A program made the position numbers and the translations under genes. From Gemmatimonadota bacterium (GTDB lineage Bacteria; Gemmatimonadota; Gemmatimonadetes; Gemmatimonadales; GWC2-71-9), in contig QHVD01000109.1 in assembly GCA_003222235.1 (NCBI GenBank), forward strand, positions 3,093 through 23,528: a stretch of DNA of 20,436 bases. Reading direction: 5' to 3'. The notes beneath the pieces were generated by a model. The model was not told where the DNA came from. It saw only the letters and a list, made by a program, of their open reading frames with translations, and did no database searches. Each line of letters begins with the position of its first letter. Position 1 is the stretch's first letter. This document shows, piece by piece, positions 1 through 7,017 of this stretch.

Positions 1-252
1 CTGCTTTGCGTACACCGTCTGCACGCCCCAGGGCTCCGGCAGCGGGCGGCCGAACACCGGGTCCGAGTCCAAGGGCGCGTAATTCCAGTCCACATCCGCC
101 GCCGCGACGTAGTAGATGCGCGTGGTGGGCGCGTATCGTGCGGGCCGGCCCTGCTCCACGGGCGACACGGGGCCGCCCGAGGTGTCGCGGCACCCGGCGC
201 CGGCCAGCGCGCTCAGGGAGAAGATGAGTACTCTTCCACACCAGGTTGCCAT
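1..252 (-). CDS. Multicopper oxidase-like (ceruloplasmin/hephaestin-type) lipoprotein, N-terminal part
   Basis: This gene starts at an ATG (250-252) and runs off the left edge, so only 84 residues are visible. Residues 1-21 look like a lipoprotein signal: a hydrophobic stretch (VLIFSLSALAGAG) followed by Cys21. The lipobox is imperfect because position -3 is Gly. The mature part holds TRIYYVAAADVDWNYAP (44-60) and then GRPLPEPWGVQTVYAK. This resembles the start of the first cupredoxin domain in ceruloplasmin/hephaestin-like multicopper oxidases, where an (I/V)AAxxxxWxYAP segment is followed by a KxxYxxY-like stretch. The copper ligands lie outside the window, so oxidase activity cannot be confirmed. 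A lipoprotein anchor would place it in the periplasm or on the outer membrane. It is divergent from the secreted protein at 352. Family assignment rests on pattern recognition of a short segment. Confidence 0.6.
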   Translation of the reverse strand, partial: MATWCGRVLIFSLSALAGAGCRDTSGGPVSPVEQGRPARYAPTTRIYYVAAADVDWNYAPLDSDPVFGRPLPEPWGVQTVYAKQ

Positions 253-303
253 GGGATATTCCGGTCACGGGTTCGGCGCGGAACGCCGGGCAAAAAGCGA
301 GCC

Positions 304-320
304 GATCGGGCGACCCGATC
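304..320. promoter_or_regulatory. Short perfect palindrome in a divergent intergenic region
   Basis: Two perfectly complementary 7-base arms, GATCGGG (304-310) and CCCGATC (314-320), flank a CGA spacer in the roughly 100-base gap between two divergent genes. The gap also holds two direct copies of CCGGTCAC (261-268 and 320-327). The position fits an operator or a 5' leader hairpin for the gene at 352. GC-rich DNA makes short palindromes by chance, so this is only a candidate. Confidence 0.3.
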
Positions 321-351
321 CGGTCACCGCTCGCGAGAGGGGGCGGGGCGG

Positions 352-957
352 ATGACGCCGCCGCGCCACGTGGCACAGGTGCTTGCTCTGCTGCTCTTGT
401 GCGGCGGGCCGGCCGCGTCGGTCCGTCTCGCGGCGCAGGATACGGTTCCCGCAGGCTTCGGCACGCTGAAGCGCGACGACATCGTCGTGCGCTTCGCGAC
501 CGAGCAGCTCGAGATCCAGATCCTACCGCTCGACGAGCAGGTGATCCGGCTGCTCGCCCCCGACACCTACCGATCGCTGACGCAGCTCCTCAGGACGAAG
601 CGGGGAGAGATCGAGGCGGCGGCGCGACGCCCCGCCGTGCCGAACCCGACGCTCGTGATGGTGACGTTCTTCGGCATCACGCCGCAGGCGCGCTTCAGCC
701 CGGAGGACGTGAACGTCACGAGCCGGGGCCGGCTGTTCCGACCGGTCGGGATCGTGCCGTTGTCGCCGCAGTGGAGCTCCTACCAGCTCGAAGCCCACGA
801 GCAGGCGGTGGCGATCTACCTCTTCGAGGAGGGAATCAGCTTCCGGGAGGGGCTCACCGTGACTTACCAGGGGCTGTCCAACGACTCGTGGACGGCGGCC
901 CTGCCGGTGCTCGACCGCGAGCGGGTGCGGGCGCGGGCGCGGCTCGCGCCACAGTGA
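352..957 (+). CDS. Secreted protein of unknown function
   Basis: This encodes a 201-residue protein that I do not recognise. Residues 1-28 form a Sec signal peptide: a basic start, then VLALLLLCGGPAASV and a likely cleavage near RLAA-QD. The mature part is mixed alpha/beta with no Cys and no obvious catalytic motif. It includes a regular strand-rich core (LVMVTFFGITPQARFSPEDV around 100-120, VAIYLFEEG around 153-161) and an Arg-rich tail. The start is an ATG preceded by a purine-rich GGGGGCGGGGCGG stretch. Its last 104 bases overlap the 3' end of the convergent apbE gene, which is unusually long for a tail-to-tail overlap. It faces away from the multicopper oxidase-like gene, so the two might share a regulatory region. 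A periplasmic or surface location is inferred from the signal peptide only. Confidence 0.65.
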   Translation: MTPPRHVAQVLALLLLCGGPAASVRLAAQDTVPAGFGTLKRDDIVVRFATEQLEIQILPLDEQVIRLLAPDTYRSLTQLLRTKRGEIEAAARRPAVPNPTLVMVTFFGITPQARFSPEDVNVTSRGRLFRPVGIVPLSPQWSSYQLEAHEQAVAIYLFEEGISFREGLTVTYQGLSNDSWTAALPVLDRERVRARARLAPQ

Positions 958-1879
958 TTACCTGCAGCGCGCCCAGCGGCTCCCTGCCCGACACCAGCAT
1001 CCCCGTCGAGAAGGCATCCGCCGCGACCGCCATGCGCGCCACAACCGTGGCCTGAACGAGCGCGTGCGCCGGCCAGCCGGTGGCCGGGTTGATCACGTGC
1101 CCCCGGACCGACCGGCCGAAGCGCACCACCGACATCGTGTTCGCCGAGGTGGCGAGCGCGGCGTCGCGCAGGTGCGTGGCCGCAACGATCCGCCCGGGGC
1201 GGGTCGGGTCGGCGACTCCCACGCGCCAGCCGGGCTCGCCCGGCGGCGCGCCCAGCGCCCCGCAGTCTCCGCTGACGTCAACGAACGCCCGACGGATGCC
1301 ACGGGCGGCGAGCACGGCGAGCGCGCGATCGATCCCATACCCCACGCCGATGCCGCCAAGGTCGAGCTGGGTGTGACTATTCGGCAGCCGCGCCGCCTCG
1401 CCCGCGAGCTCGACCACCGCCGTGGCGACCGCCTCGCGCGCCTCGGCGATTTCGGCCGGCGCGGGCTCGCGCGTGCGCGGCCGATGGAAGCCCCACACCC
1501 GCATGAGCGGCTCCACCGCCGCGTCGAAGCACCCCCCGCTCGCATGTCGAAACGCCCCCGCCAGCCGGAGGACCGCCAGCAGGTCCCGGTCCACCCGCAT
1601 CGCTCCGCGGCCGGCGTGCCGGTTGAGCTCGCAGAGATCGCTGGCGTCGTCGAAGAGGGAGAGTCGCCCCTCGATCCGCCGTAACTCCGCCAGCGCCGCC
1701 GAGCAGGCGTCAAGGCCTTCCGCCTCTGAGGTGGCGAACGCCATCACGTGCACCGGCTGCCCCATTGCCCACGACCAGCGCTCGACGAAATAGTCGGCGG
1801 CGCGCGTGGCAGGATGGCGGCAGACGCACAGTCCCCCGCAGCCGGCTCCGAGCGCCCCGATGAACCGGCGCCGATTCAC
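854..1879 (-). CDS. apbE: FAD:protein FMN transferase (ApbE family)
   Basis: ApbE enzymes use FAD and Mg2+ to attach FMN covalently to a Thr or Ser of exported proteins such as NqrC/RnfG-type domains. This 341-residue protein has a twin-arginine-like start (NRRRFIGALG), with Cys at 14. Family landmarks are visible: LDLGGIGVGYGIDRAL (172-187), the counterpart of the DLGGIAKGYA flavin-binding segment with the Lys replaced by Val; HVINPATGWPA (261-271); and AADAFSTG (286-293), whose Asp and Thr match the metal-binding end motif. The start is GTG at 1879. It is the last gene of a run that includes an FMN-binding protein with an SGAT acceptor motif, its probable substrate. The C-terminal ~30 residues are Ala/Pro/Arg-rich and overlap the gene at 352-957 antisense. 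The natural stop may have been lost and the protein extended. Confidence 0.9.
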   Translation of the reverse strand: MNRRRFIGALGAGCGGLCVCRHPATRAADYFVERWSWAMGQPVHVMAFATSEAEGLDACSAALAELRRIEGRLSLFDDASDLCELNRHAGRGAMRVDRDLLAVLRLAGAFRHASGGCFDAAVEPLMRVWGFHRPRTREPAPAEIAEAREAVATAVVELAGEAARLPNSHTQLDLGGIGVGYGIDRALAVLAARGIRRAFVDVSGDCGALGAPPGEPGWRVGVADPTRPGRIVAATHLRDAALATSANTMSVVRFGRSVRGHVINPATGWPAHALVQATVVARMAVAADAFSTGMLVSGREPLGALQVITVARAAPAPAPARGRAPAGPPSTSRWTAPGKSR

Positions 1880-1928
1880 GCCAGGCCCCGAGCCCCCTCT
1901 TCCACAGTGGGAAAACCGCCCGCGACGC

Positions 1929-2468
1929 TCACGCCCGCTCCTCCCCCCCGTCCACGCGAGCCAGCTCGCGCAGGATGAGATACGACTGCACGTAGAACGT
2001 CAGCGCGATGAGAGAGCTCGACGCCTCGAGCAGCCAAGCGAACCGCGAGTCCACGAAGCGCATCAGCCACATCGCGGCGAAGGATACGAGGAGTGCCCCG
2101 AACGGCTCGGCGATCAGCAAGCGGCGCCAGCGCTCCGGCGGCCACGTGCACAGCGCCACCCCGATCCCGCTCAGGGCGAAGATCACCGCCATGCTGAGGA
2201 TGTGGGTGTGGGTGATCGTAAGCATCTCGGGAAGCGACTTTGGGAATTGCATGGGTCCCCCCGTCCGCCCGTCCCCCTCCCCGCCGAACTCGAGGCTCTC
2301 CCCGCGGTAACGAGCGGCCACGCCCGCGGGGGTCATGCGGGTCGTGCGCCACACGAACACGAGCGACGTCGTGTACCCCACGATCTGCACGATCGTGATC
2401 CAGCGCGCCAGCGTGCGCAGGAGAGCGGGCGCCGCCCACCAGGTCAACTGCCGGCCCGCGTCCCTCAT
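1929..2468 (-). CDS. Four-helix integral membrane protein of the flavin unit
   Basis: This is a 179-residue membrane protein with four predicted helices: about 21-40 (ITIVQIVGYTTSLVFVW), 83-108 (ITHTHILSMAVIFALSGIGV), 117-138 and 145-166. A hydrophilic loop of about 40 residues, rich in Gly and Arg, separates helices 1 and 2. Two His residues (87 and 89, THTH) sit at the start of helix 2. They could ligate haem or lie near a quinone, but this is inference. The ATG at 2466-2468 overlaps the stop of the FMN-binding gene (ATGA), which argues for translational coupling and for this start over a longer upstream one. I cannot name a family. Its place between the FMN-binding protein and ApbE suggests it passes electrons from the membrane quinone pool to the flavoprotein, or anchors it. 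Confidence 0.75.
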   Translation of the reverse strand: MRDAGRQLTWWAAPALLRTLARWITIVQIVGYTTSLVFVWRTTRMTPAGVAARYRGESLEFGGEGDGRTGGPMQFPKSLPEMLTITHTHILSMAVIFALSGIGVALCTWPPERWRRLLIAEPFGALLVSFAAMWLMRFVDSRFAWLLEASSSLIALTFYVQSYLILRELARVDGGEERA

Positions 2469-2971
2469 CGGATCGCTCCGCGCCCGTGCCAGGCGGTGAG
2501 GTCGGCGAGGATCCGGCGCACCCCGGCGGTGACCGCCTGCACGCTGATGGTCGCTCCCGAGATGCTTCGGATGTCCCTTCCCACCGCGATCGGATCCGCC
2601 GTGGTTTTCCCGCGGAATTGCCTGCGCCACGGCTCGTAAGCGACTTCGCCCCCGTAAGGCTCCCGGTACACCAGGATGTCCACGTCCTTGAGCCGGTCTG
2701 CCGGATCCACGGCGACGAGGAACGTGATCGGCTGATCTTTCCCGATGACGTTCCCCACCTCGGCGAATCCGAGCAGCGAGTCGCCGCGCGAGAGCCGCAG
2801 CACGGCCGCGCTGTCCACACGAAGCGTGTCCACGCGCGCGCCGGCTCCAAACAGGCGGCGGATCGACGCCGCGAGCCTGGCGGGGGGAGCCGCCTGCGCC
2901 GTGGCGGCACGAGAGGGAAGCGCGGCGAGCAGCAGAGCGAGCGCTGCGACCGGGAGACGCGGAGCGGTCAC
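2465..2971 (-). CDS. Exported FMN-binding domain protein (flavinylation substrate)
   Basis: This 168-residue protein begins with a Sec signal peptide (PVAALALLLAALPSRAATAQA, residues about 7-27). The mature part has the layout of FMN-binding domains of the NqrC/RnfG type. Near the C-terminus is DIRSISGATIS (133-143). SGAT is the established flavinylation motif in which the Thr, here Thr141, carries FMN through a phosphoester bond. No membrane helix other than the signal is seen, so it should be soluble or peripherally bound in the periplasm. The start is GTG, two bases after the porin stop, with AAGG directly before it. The stop overlaps the next gene's ATG. An ApbE enzyme that could modify it lies two genes downstream. 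Its electron donor and acceptor are not evident from the sequence. Confidence 0.87.
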   Translation of the reverse strand: MTAPRLPVAALALLLAALPSRAATAQAAPPARLAASIRRLFGAGARVDTLRVDSAAVLRLSRGDSLLGFAEVGNVIGKDQPITFLVAVDPADRLKDVDILVYREPYGGEVAYEPWRRQFRGKTTADPIAVGRDIRSISGATISVQAVTAGVRRILADLTAWHGRGAIR

Positions 2972-2973
2972 CT

Positions 2974-4083
2974 TCAGAATTGGTAGCCGAGGCCGAGGCT
3001 CAGCACCTCGGCTTCGCCGACACGGGCCTTGTTGCGCAGCACCTGGTAGTCGCCCTTGAACACGGTGTTATAAGTCGGCTTGTAGGACAGGCCGATGGTC
3101 GTGATCCGCCGGGCGAGTGAATCGTGCTTCGCGATGCCGATCGGCACGGAGGCCTGGGTATCGTAGCGCTCGTGGCGCACGAATGCGTGGAGCCTTTGGG
3201 ACGAGGCGGGCGCCAGGGGTCGCAACAGGTTGTACGCGGCTTCGACGTACCCGCCGGCGATCCGACTGCCGACCGTACCGCCGTACCGGGCGTCGATCGC
3301 CTGAGCGTCGCTGACGCTGATACTCGCCACGACCCCCCGGAGCATGATCCCGCCGACCTCGTAGCGCGCGTCCGCCGATACCAGGGTGATGGGAGCGGCG
3401 AACGTGCCGTTGCCGAGCACCGAGTCCTGGTTCGCGGTCCCGCCGTACCAGAACGAGCCGCCGACCTTGAGACCCGGCTGAGCCCACTCGAGGCGCCCGG
3501 TCAGGGACGGATTCGCGAAGCTCGCCTCCTTGCCTTCCTGACGGCCTTCGCGGATCCCCTGCTCGGCGCTGAACCCTTCGGCCTTGAGGCCGTTCACGAG
3601 GTACAGCCGGTATCCGAGTCCCGCGATAGCGGGCACGCTCCCCAGCACGCCGACCCCGATCTCGCGCCAGGTCGTGGGGATCACGTCGCGGTCGAACGCG
3701 GGCCGGTCCACGCCGTTGAACGTCGGCGGCTCGTGCGTCTCGTTGATGATGCCGATAGGGGGCAGCACGAGACCGGAGCGTAAGGTGAGACGCTCGGCCA
3801 GGCGGTAGTCCAGATAAGCCTGCTCCAGGGCCACTTCGCCACCCGGCTCGCCGCTCTCGAGCTTGGCATCTTCGACTTCCAGCTCGGACCGGAACGCCAA
3901 GCGATCGTCGAAAGTGTGGGCGAGATACAGGACGAATCGCCTGAGGTTGACCTGTCCCGGGCTATTGGGACCGGTGCGGTTCGTGTAATGGATCTCCCCA
4001 TAACCGCCGACCGTCGTCCGTTCCTGGGCCGCGAGGAATGCGGGGAGGCATACGACGATGAGGCTCAGGCGTCGTGGCACCAT
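2974..4083 (-). CDS. Outer-membrane porin, OprP/phosphate-selective porin-like
   Basis: This is a 369-residue beta-barrel protein. Residues 1-19 (MVPRRLSLIVVCLPAFLAA) form a signal peptide, which is why I start at the ATG at 4083 and not at the longer in-frame opening upstream. The mature N-terminus, TVGGYGEIHYTNR, is followed by a strand carrying VNLRRFVLYLAHTFDDRLAFRSELE. Then come LEQAYLDYRL and RSGLVLPPIGIINETHEPPTFNGVDRP, all typical of the porin O/P superfamily. Alternating hydrophobic strands continue to a C-terminal GLGYQF, the terminal aromatic signature recognised by the Bam machinery. It is the first gene of the porin, FMN-binding, membrane protein, apbE run, with two bases to the next start. 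It may admit a substrate or electron acceptor used by the flavin system; the substrate is unknown. Confidence 0.83.
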   Translation of the reverse strand: MVPRRLSLIVVCLPAFLAAQERTTVGGYGEIHYTNRTGPNSPGQVNLRRFVLYLAHTFDDRLAFRSELEVEDAKLESGEPGGEVALEQAYLDYRLAERLTLRSGLVLPPIGIINETHEPPTFNGVDRPAFDRDVIPTTWREIGVGVLGSVPAIAGLGYRLYLVNGLKAEGFSAEQGIREGRQEGKEASFANPSLTGRLEWAQPGLKVGGSFWYGGTANQDSVLGNGTFAAPITLVSADARYEVGGIMLRGVVASISVSDAQAIDARYGGTVGSRIAGGYVEAAYNLLRPLAPASSQRLHAFVRHERYDTQASVPIGIAKHDSLARRITTIGLSYKPTYNTVFKGDYQVLRNKARVGEAEVLSLGLGYQF

Positions 4084-4146
4084 GCGGCTCTGTCGGCTGG
4101 GGGGGGACGAGCTCGGTTGGCGCTGATCGGCAAACCAACATTCCCG

Positions 4147-4175
4147 AAGGTATTTGTCGGAATTAAATCCGTCAA
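4147..4175 (-). promoter_or_regulatory. Candidate promoter for the porin-flavin operon
   Basis: On the minus strand a -35-like TTGACG (4170-4175) is followed after 17 bases by TACCTT (4147-4152), about 64 bases before the porin ATG. The -35 matches 5 of 6 consensus bases, the -10 only 3 of 6. The stretch is AT-richer than its surroundings, as expected of a promoter. The -10 region TACCTTCG also resembles the Bacteroidota TAnnTTTG element. Confidence 0.35.
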
Positions 4176-4219
4176 GCAAACCTCCCCGTAAGTGAGCACT
4201 CGTTGCTATTGTAGATCTC

Positions 4220-4224
4220 GGGAG
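4220..4224 (+). promoter_or_regulatory. Shine-Dalgarno site selecting a TTG start for the histidine kinase
   Basis: GGGAG lies six bases before an in-frame TTG at 4231. The alternative upstream GTG at 4192 has no purine-rich site before it, and the TTG start places the membrane segment directly at the N-terminus. This is why I start the kinase at 4231. Confidence 0.45.
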
Positions 4225-4230
4225 CCGCTA

Positions 4231-6063
4231 TTGGACACTGGATTCGAGCGTATTGTACCGGTCCTCCTTGCCGTGGCGGCTGCTGGCCTTGGTTGGGGAG
4301 CGGTTCGCCTCAAGCGCCGGCTGGGGCAGAGCGAGCGCGAGCGTCGCCGTGCCACCGACGAGCTGAATCGCCGGCTGTCTGAGCTGCTTTCGGTCCGCGA
4401 GCTGTTCCACGTGCTCTCGGGCTCGCTCCACGTCGACCGCATTGCGGAGCAGGTGGCACGCTACGCGATGCGTTTCCTGAACGCTCAGGGGGCGCTGGTG
4501 GCGCTGGCGGCGGACGGGGGCAGCGGGGGGAGGGGGGGAGGGGGCGAGGTGGACGGCGGGCATGGCGGGGGTGGAGGAAGTGGGGGGGCTCGGGAGGGTG
4601 GGCGGGGTCCGCTGCACGTCGCGGCCGCCGAGGGAGCGCTCGCAGTACTCCGGGGCCAGACGATCGGCGCCGGCGACCCCGGGCTTGTGGCGCGCTCGGT
4701 GGACGGGGAGCGGATCGAGCTGCTGCATGGCTCGGAAGGCGAGCCCACTCAACTCGTCGCGGGGCTCGAGGTCGCCTCCGCGGCCGCGGTGCCGCTGCGG
4801 GCGCATGGGGTGCTGGTCGGCACGCTCGTGGTCGCCGATCCACGCGATGGCCGGCTGGACGGCGACGACAGGCAGCTGCTTTCGACCCTGGCGACCCAGG
4901 CCGCGATCGTGCTCGCGAACGCCCGGTTCTTCGAGACCGTGCGACACGCGAAGGACCAATGGGAAACCGCGTTCGACGCGCTGAGCGAGGGGATCGCGGT
5001 GGTGGACGAGTGGGGCCGGGTGCGCCGCGCCAACCACTCGCTCGCAGCGATGCTCGGCGCCGCGGTTCCGGCGGTGATCGGGCTCGATCTCGGCGTGGCG
5101 CTACTCGGCGAACCGCGCCCGCTGCTCGACGTGCTCGCGGCCACGCGGCGCGGGGACCTCGCGCAGCCGCGGACCGTCCGCTCCGGCCAGCTCGGGCGCA
5201 CGCTGCGCCTCGACGCGGCGCGCATCCCGAGCCCGGCCGACGATCAGAGCGTCGTGGTGCTGGTAGAGGACGTGACGGACCAGCAGGCCATGGAAGCCCA
5301 GCTGATCCAGAGCGAGAAGCTCGCCGCGGTCGGCCAGCTCGTCTCGGGCGTCGCCCACGAGCTGAACAACCCGCTCACGTCGATCGCCGGCCTCTCGGAG
5401 CTCTTGCTCGAGCAAGGGGAGCTCGGTGCGAAGGACCGCGGCCACCTGCGGGTGATCCACGAGGAGGCAGACCGCGCGAGCCGCATCGTGCGCAGCCTGC
5501 TCACGTTCGCGCGCCAGGGGCCCGGCGAGCAGGCTGCCGTGGACCTGAACGACGTGATCCAGCGGAGCCTCGTCCTTATGGCCTACGACCCCACCCTGAA
5601 GGACGTCACGATCGAGAAGGACCTCGCGCCGGTGCCGGAGGTTATGGGCGATCGCAACGCGCTCCAGCAGGCCGTCCTCAACCTGCTGACCAATGCCGCG
5701 CAGGCGCTGACCGCAAACCCGCCCGGCCGCCCGCGTCTCATCCGCGTCCGCACCTGGTTCGACGACCGCGTGCGGATGCGCATCGCGGACACAGGGCCCG
5801 GCATCCCCGACGCGTTGCTACCCCATCTGTTCACGCCCTTCTTCACGACCAAGGAGCCCGGCCAGGGGACCGGCCTCGGTCTGTCGATCACCCACTCAAT
5901 CGTGGAAGCGCATGGCGGGCGCGTCGCCCTCGAGCGGTCGGCAGACGGCAGCGGAAGGGAGGGCGCCGCATTCCTCGTCGATCTACCGCCCGCCCCGCCC
6001 GAGGCGCCGCGCCCGAAGACCCCCGTGACCCCGCTCCCCGGCAACCGCTTCAGCCGTGCTTGA
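4231..6063 (+). CDS. Sensor histidine kinase with GAF and PAS domains
   Basis: This is a 610-residue kinase. It has one N-terminal membrane segment (about 8-26) and a short coiled linker. A GAF domain (about 50-235) follows, then a PAS-like domain (about 243-350, WETAFDALSEGIAVVDEWGRV). The HisKA dimerisation domain carries the H-box VAHELNNPL, phospho-acceptor His376. The ATPase domain shows an N-box (NALQQAVLNLLTNAAQAL), G1 (ADTGPGIP), F-box (FTPFFTTK) and G2 (GTGLGLSI). All catalytic elements are present, so it should autophosphorylate. The GAF domain is interrupted by a Gly-rich insert (about 96-126), described separately. No response regulator lies next to it, so the partner is elsewhere. 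It is divergent from the porin operon and could sense redox or envelope state, but that is inference. A GTG at 4192 would add 13 residues. Its 3' end overlaps the convergent pirin gene by 14 bases. Confidence 0.92.
   Translation: MDTGFERIVPVLLAVAAAGLGWGAVRLKRRLGQSERERRRATDELNRRLSELLSVRELFHVLSGSLHVDRIAEQVARYAMRFLNAQGALVALAADGGSGGRGGGGEVDGGHGGGGGSGGAREGGRGPLHVAAAEGALAVLRGQTIGAGDPGLVARSVDGERIELLHGSEGEPTQLVAGLEVASAAAVPLRAHGVLVGTLVVADPRDGRLDGDDRQLLSTLATQAAIVLANARFFETVRHAKDQWETAFDALSEGIAVVDEWGRVRRANHSLAAMLGAAVPAVIGLDLGVALLGEPRPLLDVLAATRRGDLAQPRTVRSGQLGRTLRLDAARIPSPADDQSVVVLVEDVTDQQAMEAQLIQSEKLAAVGQLVSGVAHELNNPLTSIAGLSELLLEQGELGAKDRGHLRVIHEEADRASRIVRSLLTFARQGPGEQAAVDLNDVIQRSLVLMAYDPTLKDVTIEKDLAPVPEVMGDRNALQQAVLNLLTNAAQALTANPPGRPRLIRVRTWFDDRVRMRIADTGPGIPDALLPHLFTPFFTTKEPGQGTGLGLSITHSIVEAHGGRVALERSADGSGREGAAFLVDLPPAPPEAPRPKTPVTPLPGNRFSRA
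4514..4608 (+). repeat. G-rich low-complexity insert within the kinase GAF domain
   Basis: The coding strand carries many runs of 3-7 consecutive G over about 95 bases, enough for several overlapping G-quadruplex patterns. It encodes a Gly-rich insert with scattered Arg, Ser and acidic residues. It interrupts the GAF domain between the strand ALVALAA and GPLHVAAA. This looks like an expanded surface loop. Confidence 0.7.
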
Positions 6064-6955
6064 TGAAGGTCCCGTCGCGGAGCTCCGCGTACGCCTTCCG
6101 GAGCTGTTCGTCGGTGTTCATCACGATCGGGCCGTACCAGGCGACGGGCTCCTCGATGGGCTTCCCCGAGACGAGCAGGAACCGGACGCCGGCGTCTCCC
6201 GCCCGGACCGTGATCTCGTCCCCGCTGTCGAAGAGCACCAGCGAACGGTTTCCCGTGTCCTCGAACCCAGCGGAAGCGGGTGGGCCCACCTGTTCCGTTC
6301 GGACGGCCAGGGGCTGCGAGGCGTCGCGGAACGTGCCGGAGCCCTCGAACACGTATGCGAATGCGTGCGCGGAGGACTCGACGGGTAGCGTCGTGCGTCG
6401 GCCGGGCGGCACCCAGACGTCGATATAGCGCGGATCCGCTGCGACGCCGTCTGCGGGACCTGTCTTTCCCCAAAAGGTCCCGCAGATGACCCGAACCGTG
6501 GTGCCGTCGTCGTCGACGACTTCGGGGATGTCGCGAGAGGAGATGTCCTGGTATCGGGGGGCAGTCATTTTCAGGGAGGAGGGAAGGTTCGCCCACAGCT
6601 GGAAGCCGTGCATCCGGCCCCGAGGGTCGCCTTGGGGCATTTCCTGGTGCACGATCCCGCTTCCAGCCGTCATCCACTGCACGTCACCCGCCCCAAGCGT
6701 GCCTCGGTTGCCGAGGCTGTCGCCGTGGCTGACCGTCCCGGTGAGAACGTAGGTGATGGTCTCGATACCCCGATGCGGGTGCCAGGGGAAGCCTGCGAGA
6801 TAGTCGTCGGGTCGTTCGTTGCGGAAGTCGTCGAGCAAGAGGAACGGATCGAAGTCCTGGGTATCCCCGAACCCAAACGCGCGGCGCAACCGTACCCCCG
6901 CGCCCTCGACGGTCGGCGTCGCTGCAACGATTCGTCTGATCGGTCGTATCGACAT
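6050..6955 (-). CDS. Pirin family protein
   Basis: Pirins are bicupin proteins with one metal site. Bacterial members include quercetin dioxygenases (YhaK/YhhW-like), and others act as regulators. This 301-residue protein has the full N-terminal cupin metal motif: HPHRGIET (His59, His61) and HQE (His103, Glu105). These match the four iron ligands of characterised pirins. GSGIVHQEMP and MHGFQLWANLP (residues about 97-125) are further family hallmarks. The C-terminal cupin (about 185-290) ends in LVSGKPIEEPVAWYGPIVMNT, a conserved pirin ending. The ATG is at 6955 with a weak GAG upstream. The length is typical. It is a single gene, convergent with the kinase (14-base overlap) and 62 bases from the his block. 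Substrate is not predictable from sequence. Confidence 0.93.
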   Translation of the reverse strand: MSIRPIRRIVAATPTVEGAGVRLRRAFGFGDTQDFDPFLLLDDFRNERPDDYLAGFPWHPHRGIETITYVLTGTVSHGDSLGNRGTLGAGDVQWMTAGSGIVHQEMPQGDPRGRMHGFQLWANLPSSLKMTAPRYQDISSRDIPEVVDDDGTTVRVICGTFWGKTGPADGVAADPRYIDVWVPPGRRTTLPVESSAHAFAYVFEGSGTFRDASQPLAVRTEQVGPPASAGFEDTGNRSLVLFDSGDEITVRAGDAGVRFLLVSGKPIEEPVAWYGPIVMNTDEQLRKAYAELRDGTFIKHG

Positions 6956-7017
6956 ACGTCACTCGAAAACGCGCGCGCCGCTCGCGGAGTTCCGTGAACC
7001 GGCGGTGATGCGCCCGA

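Noticed and set aside
4192..4230. GTG at 4192 as start of the histidine kinase
   Set aside because: No ribosome-binding site precedes it, and the extra residues (Arg/Cys-rich) add nothing. The TTG at 4231 has GGGAG six bases before it. It cannot be fully excluded.
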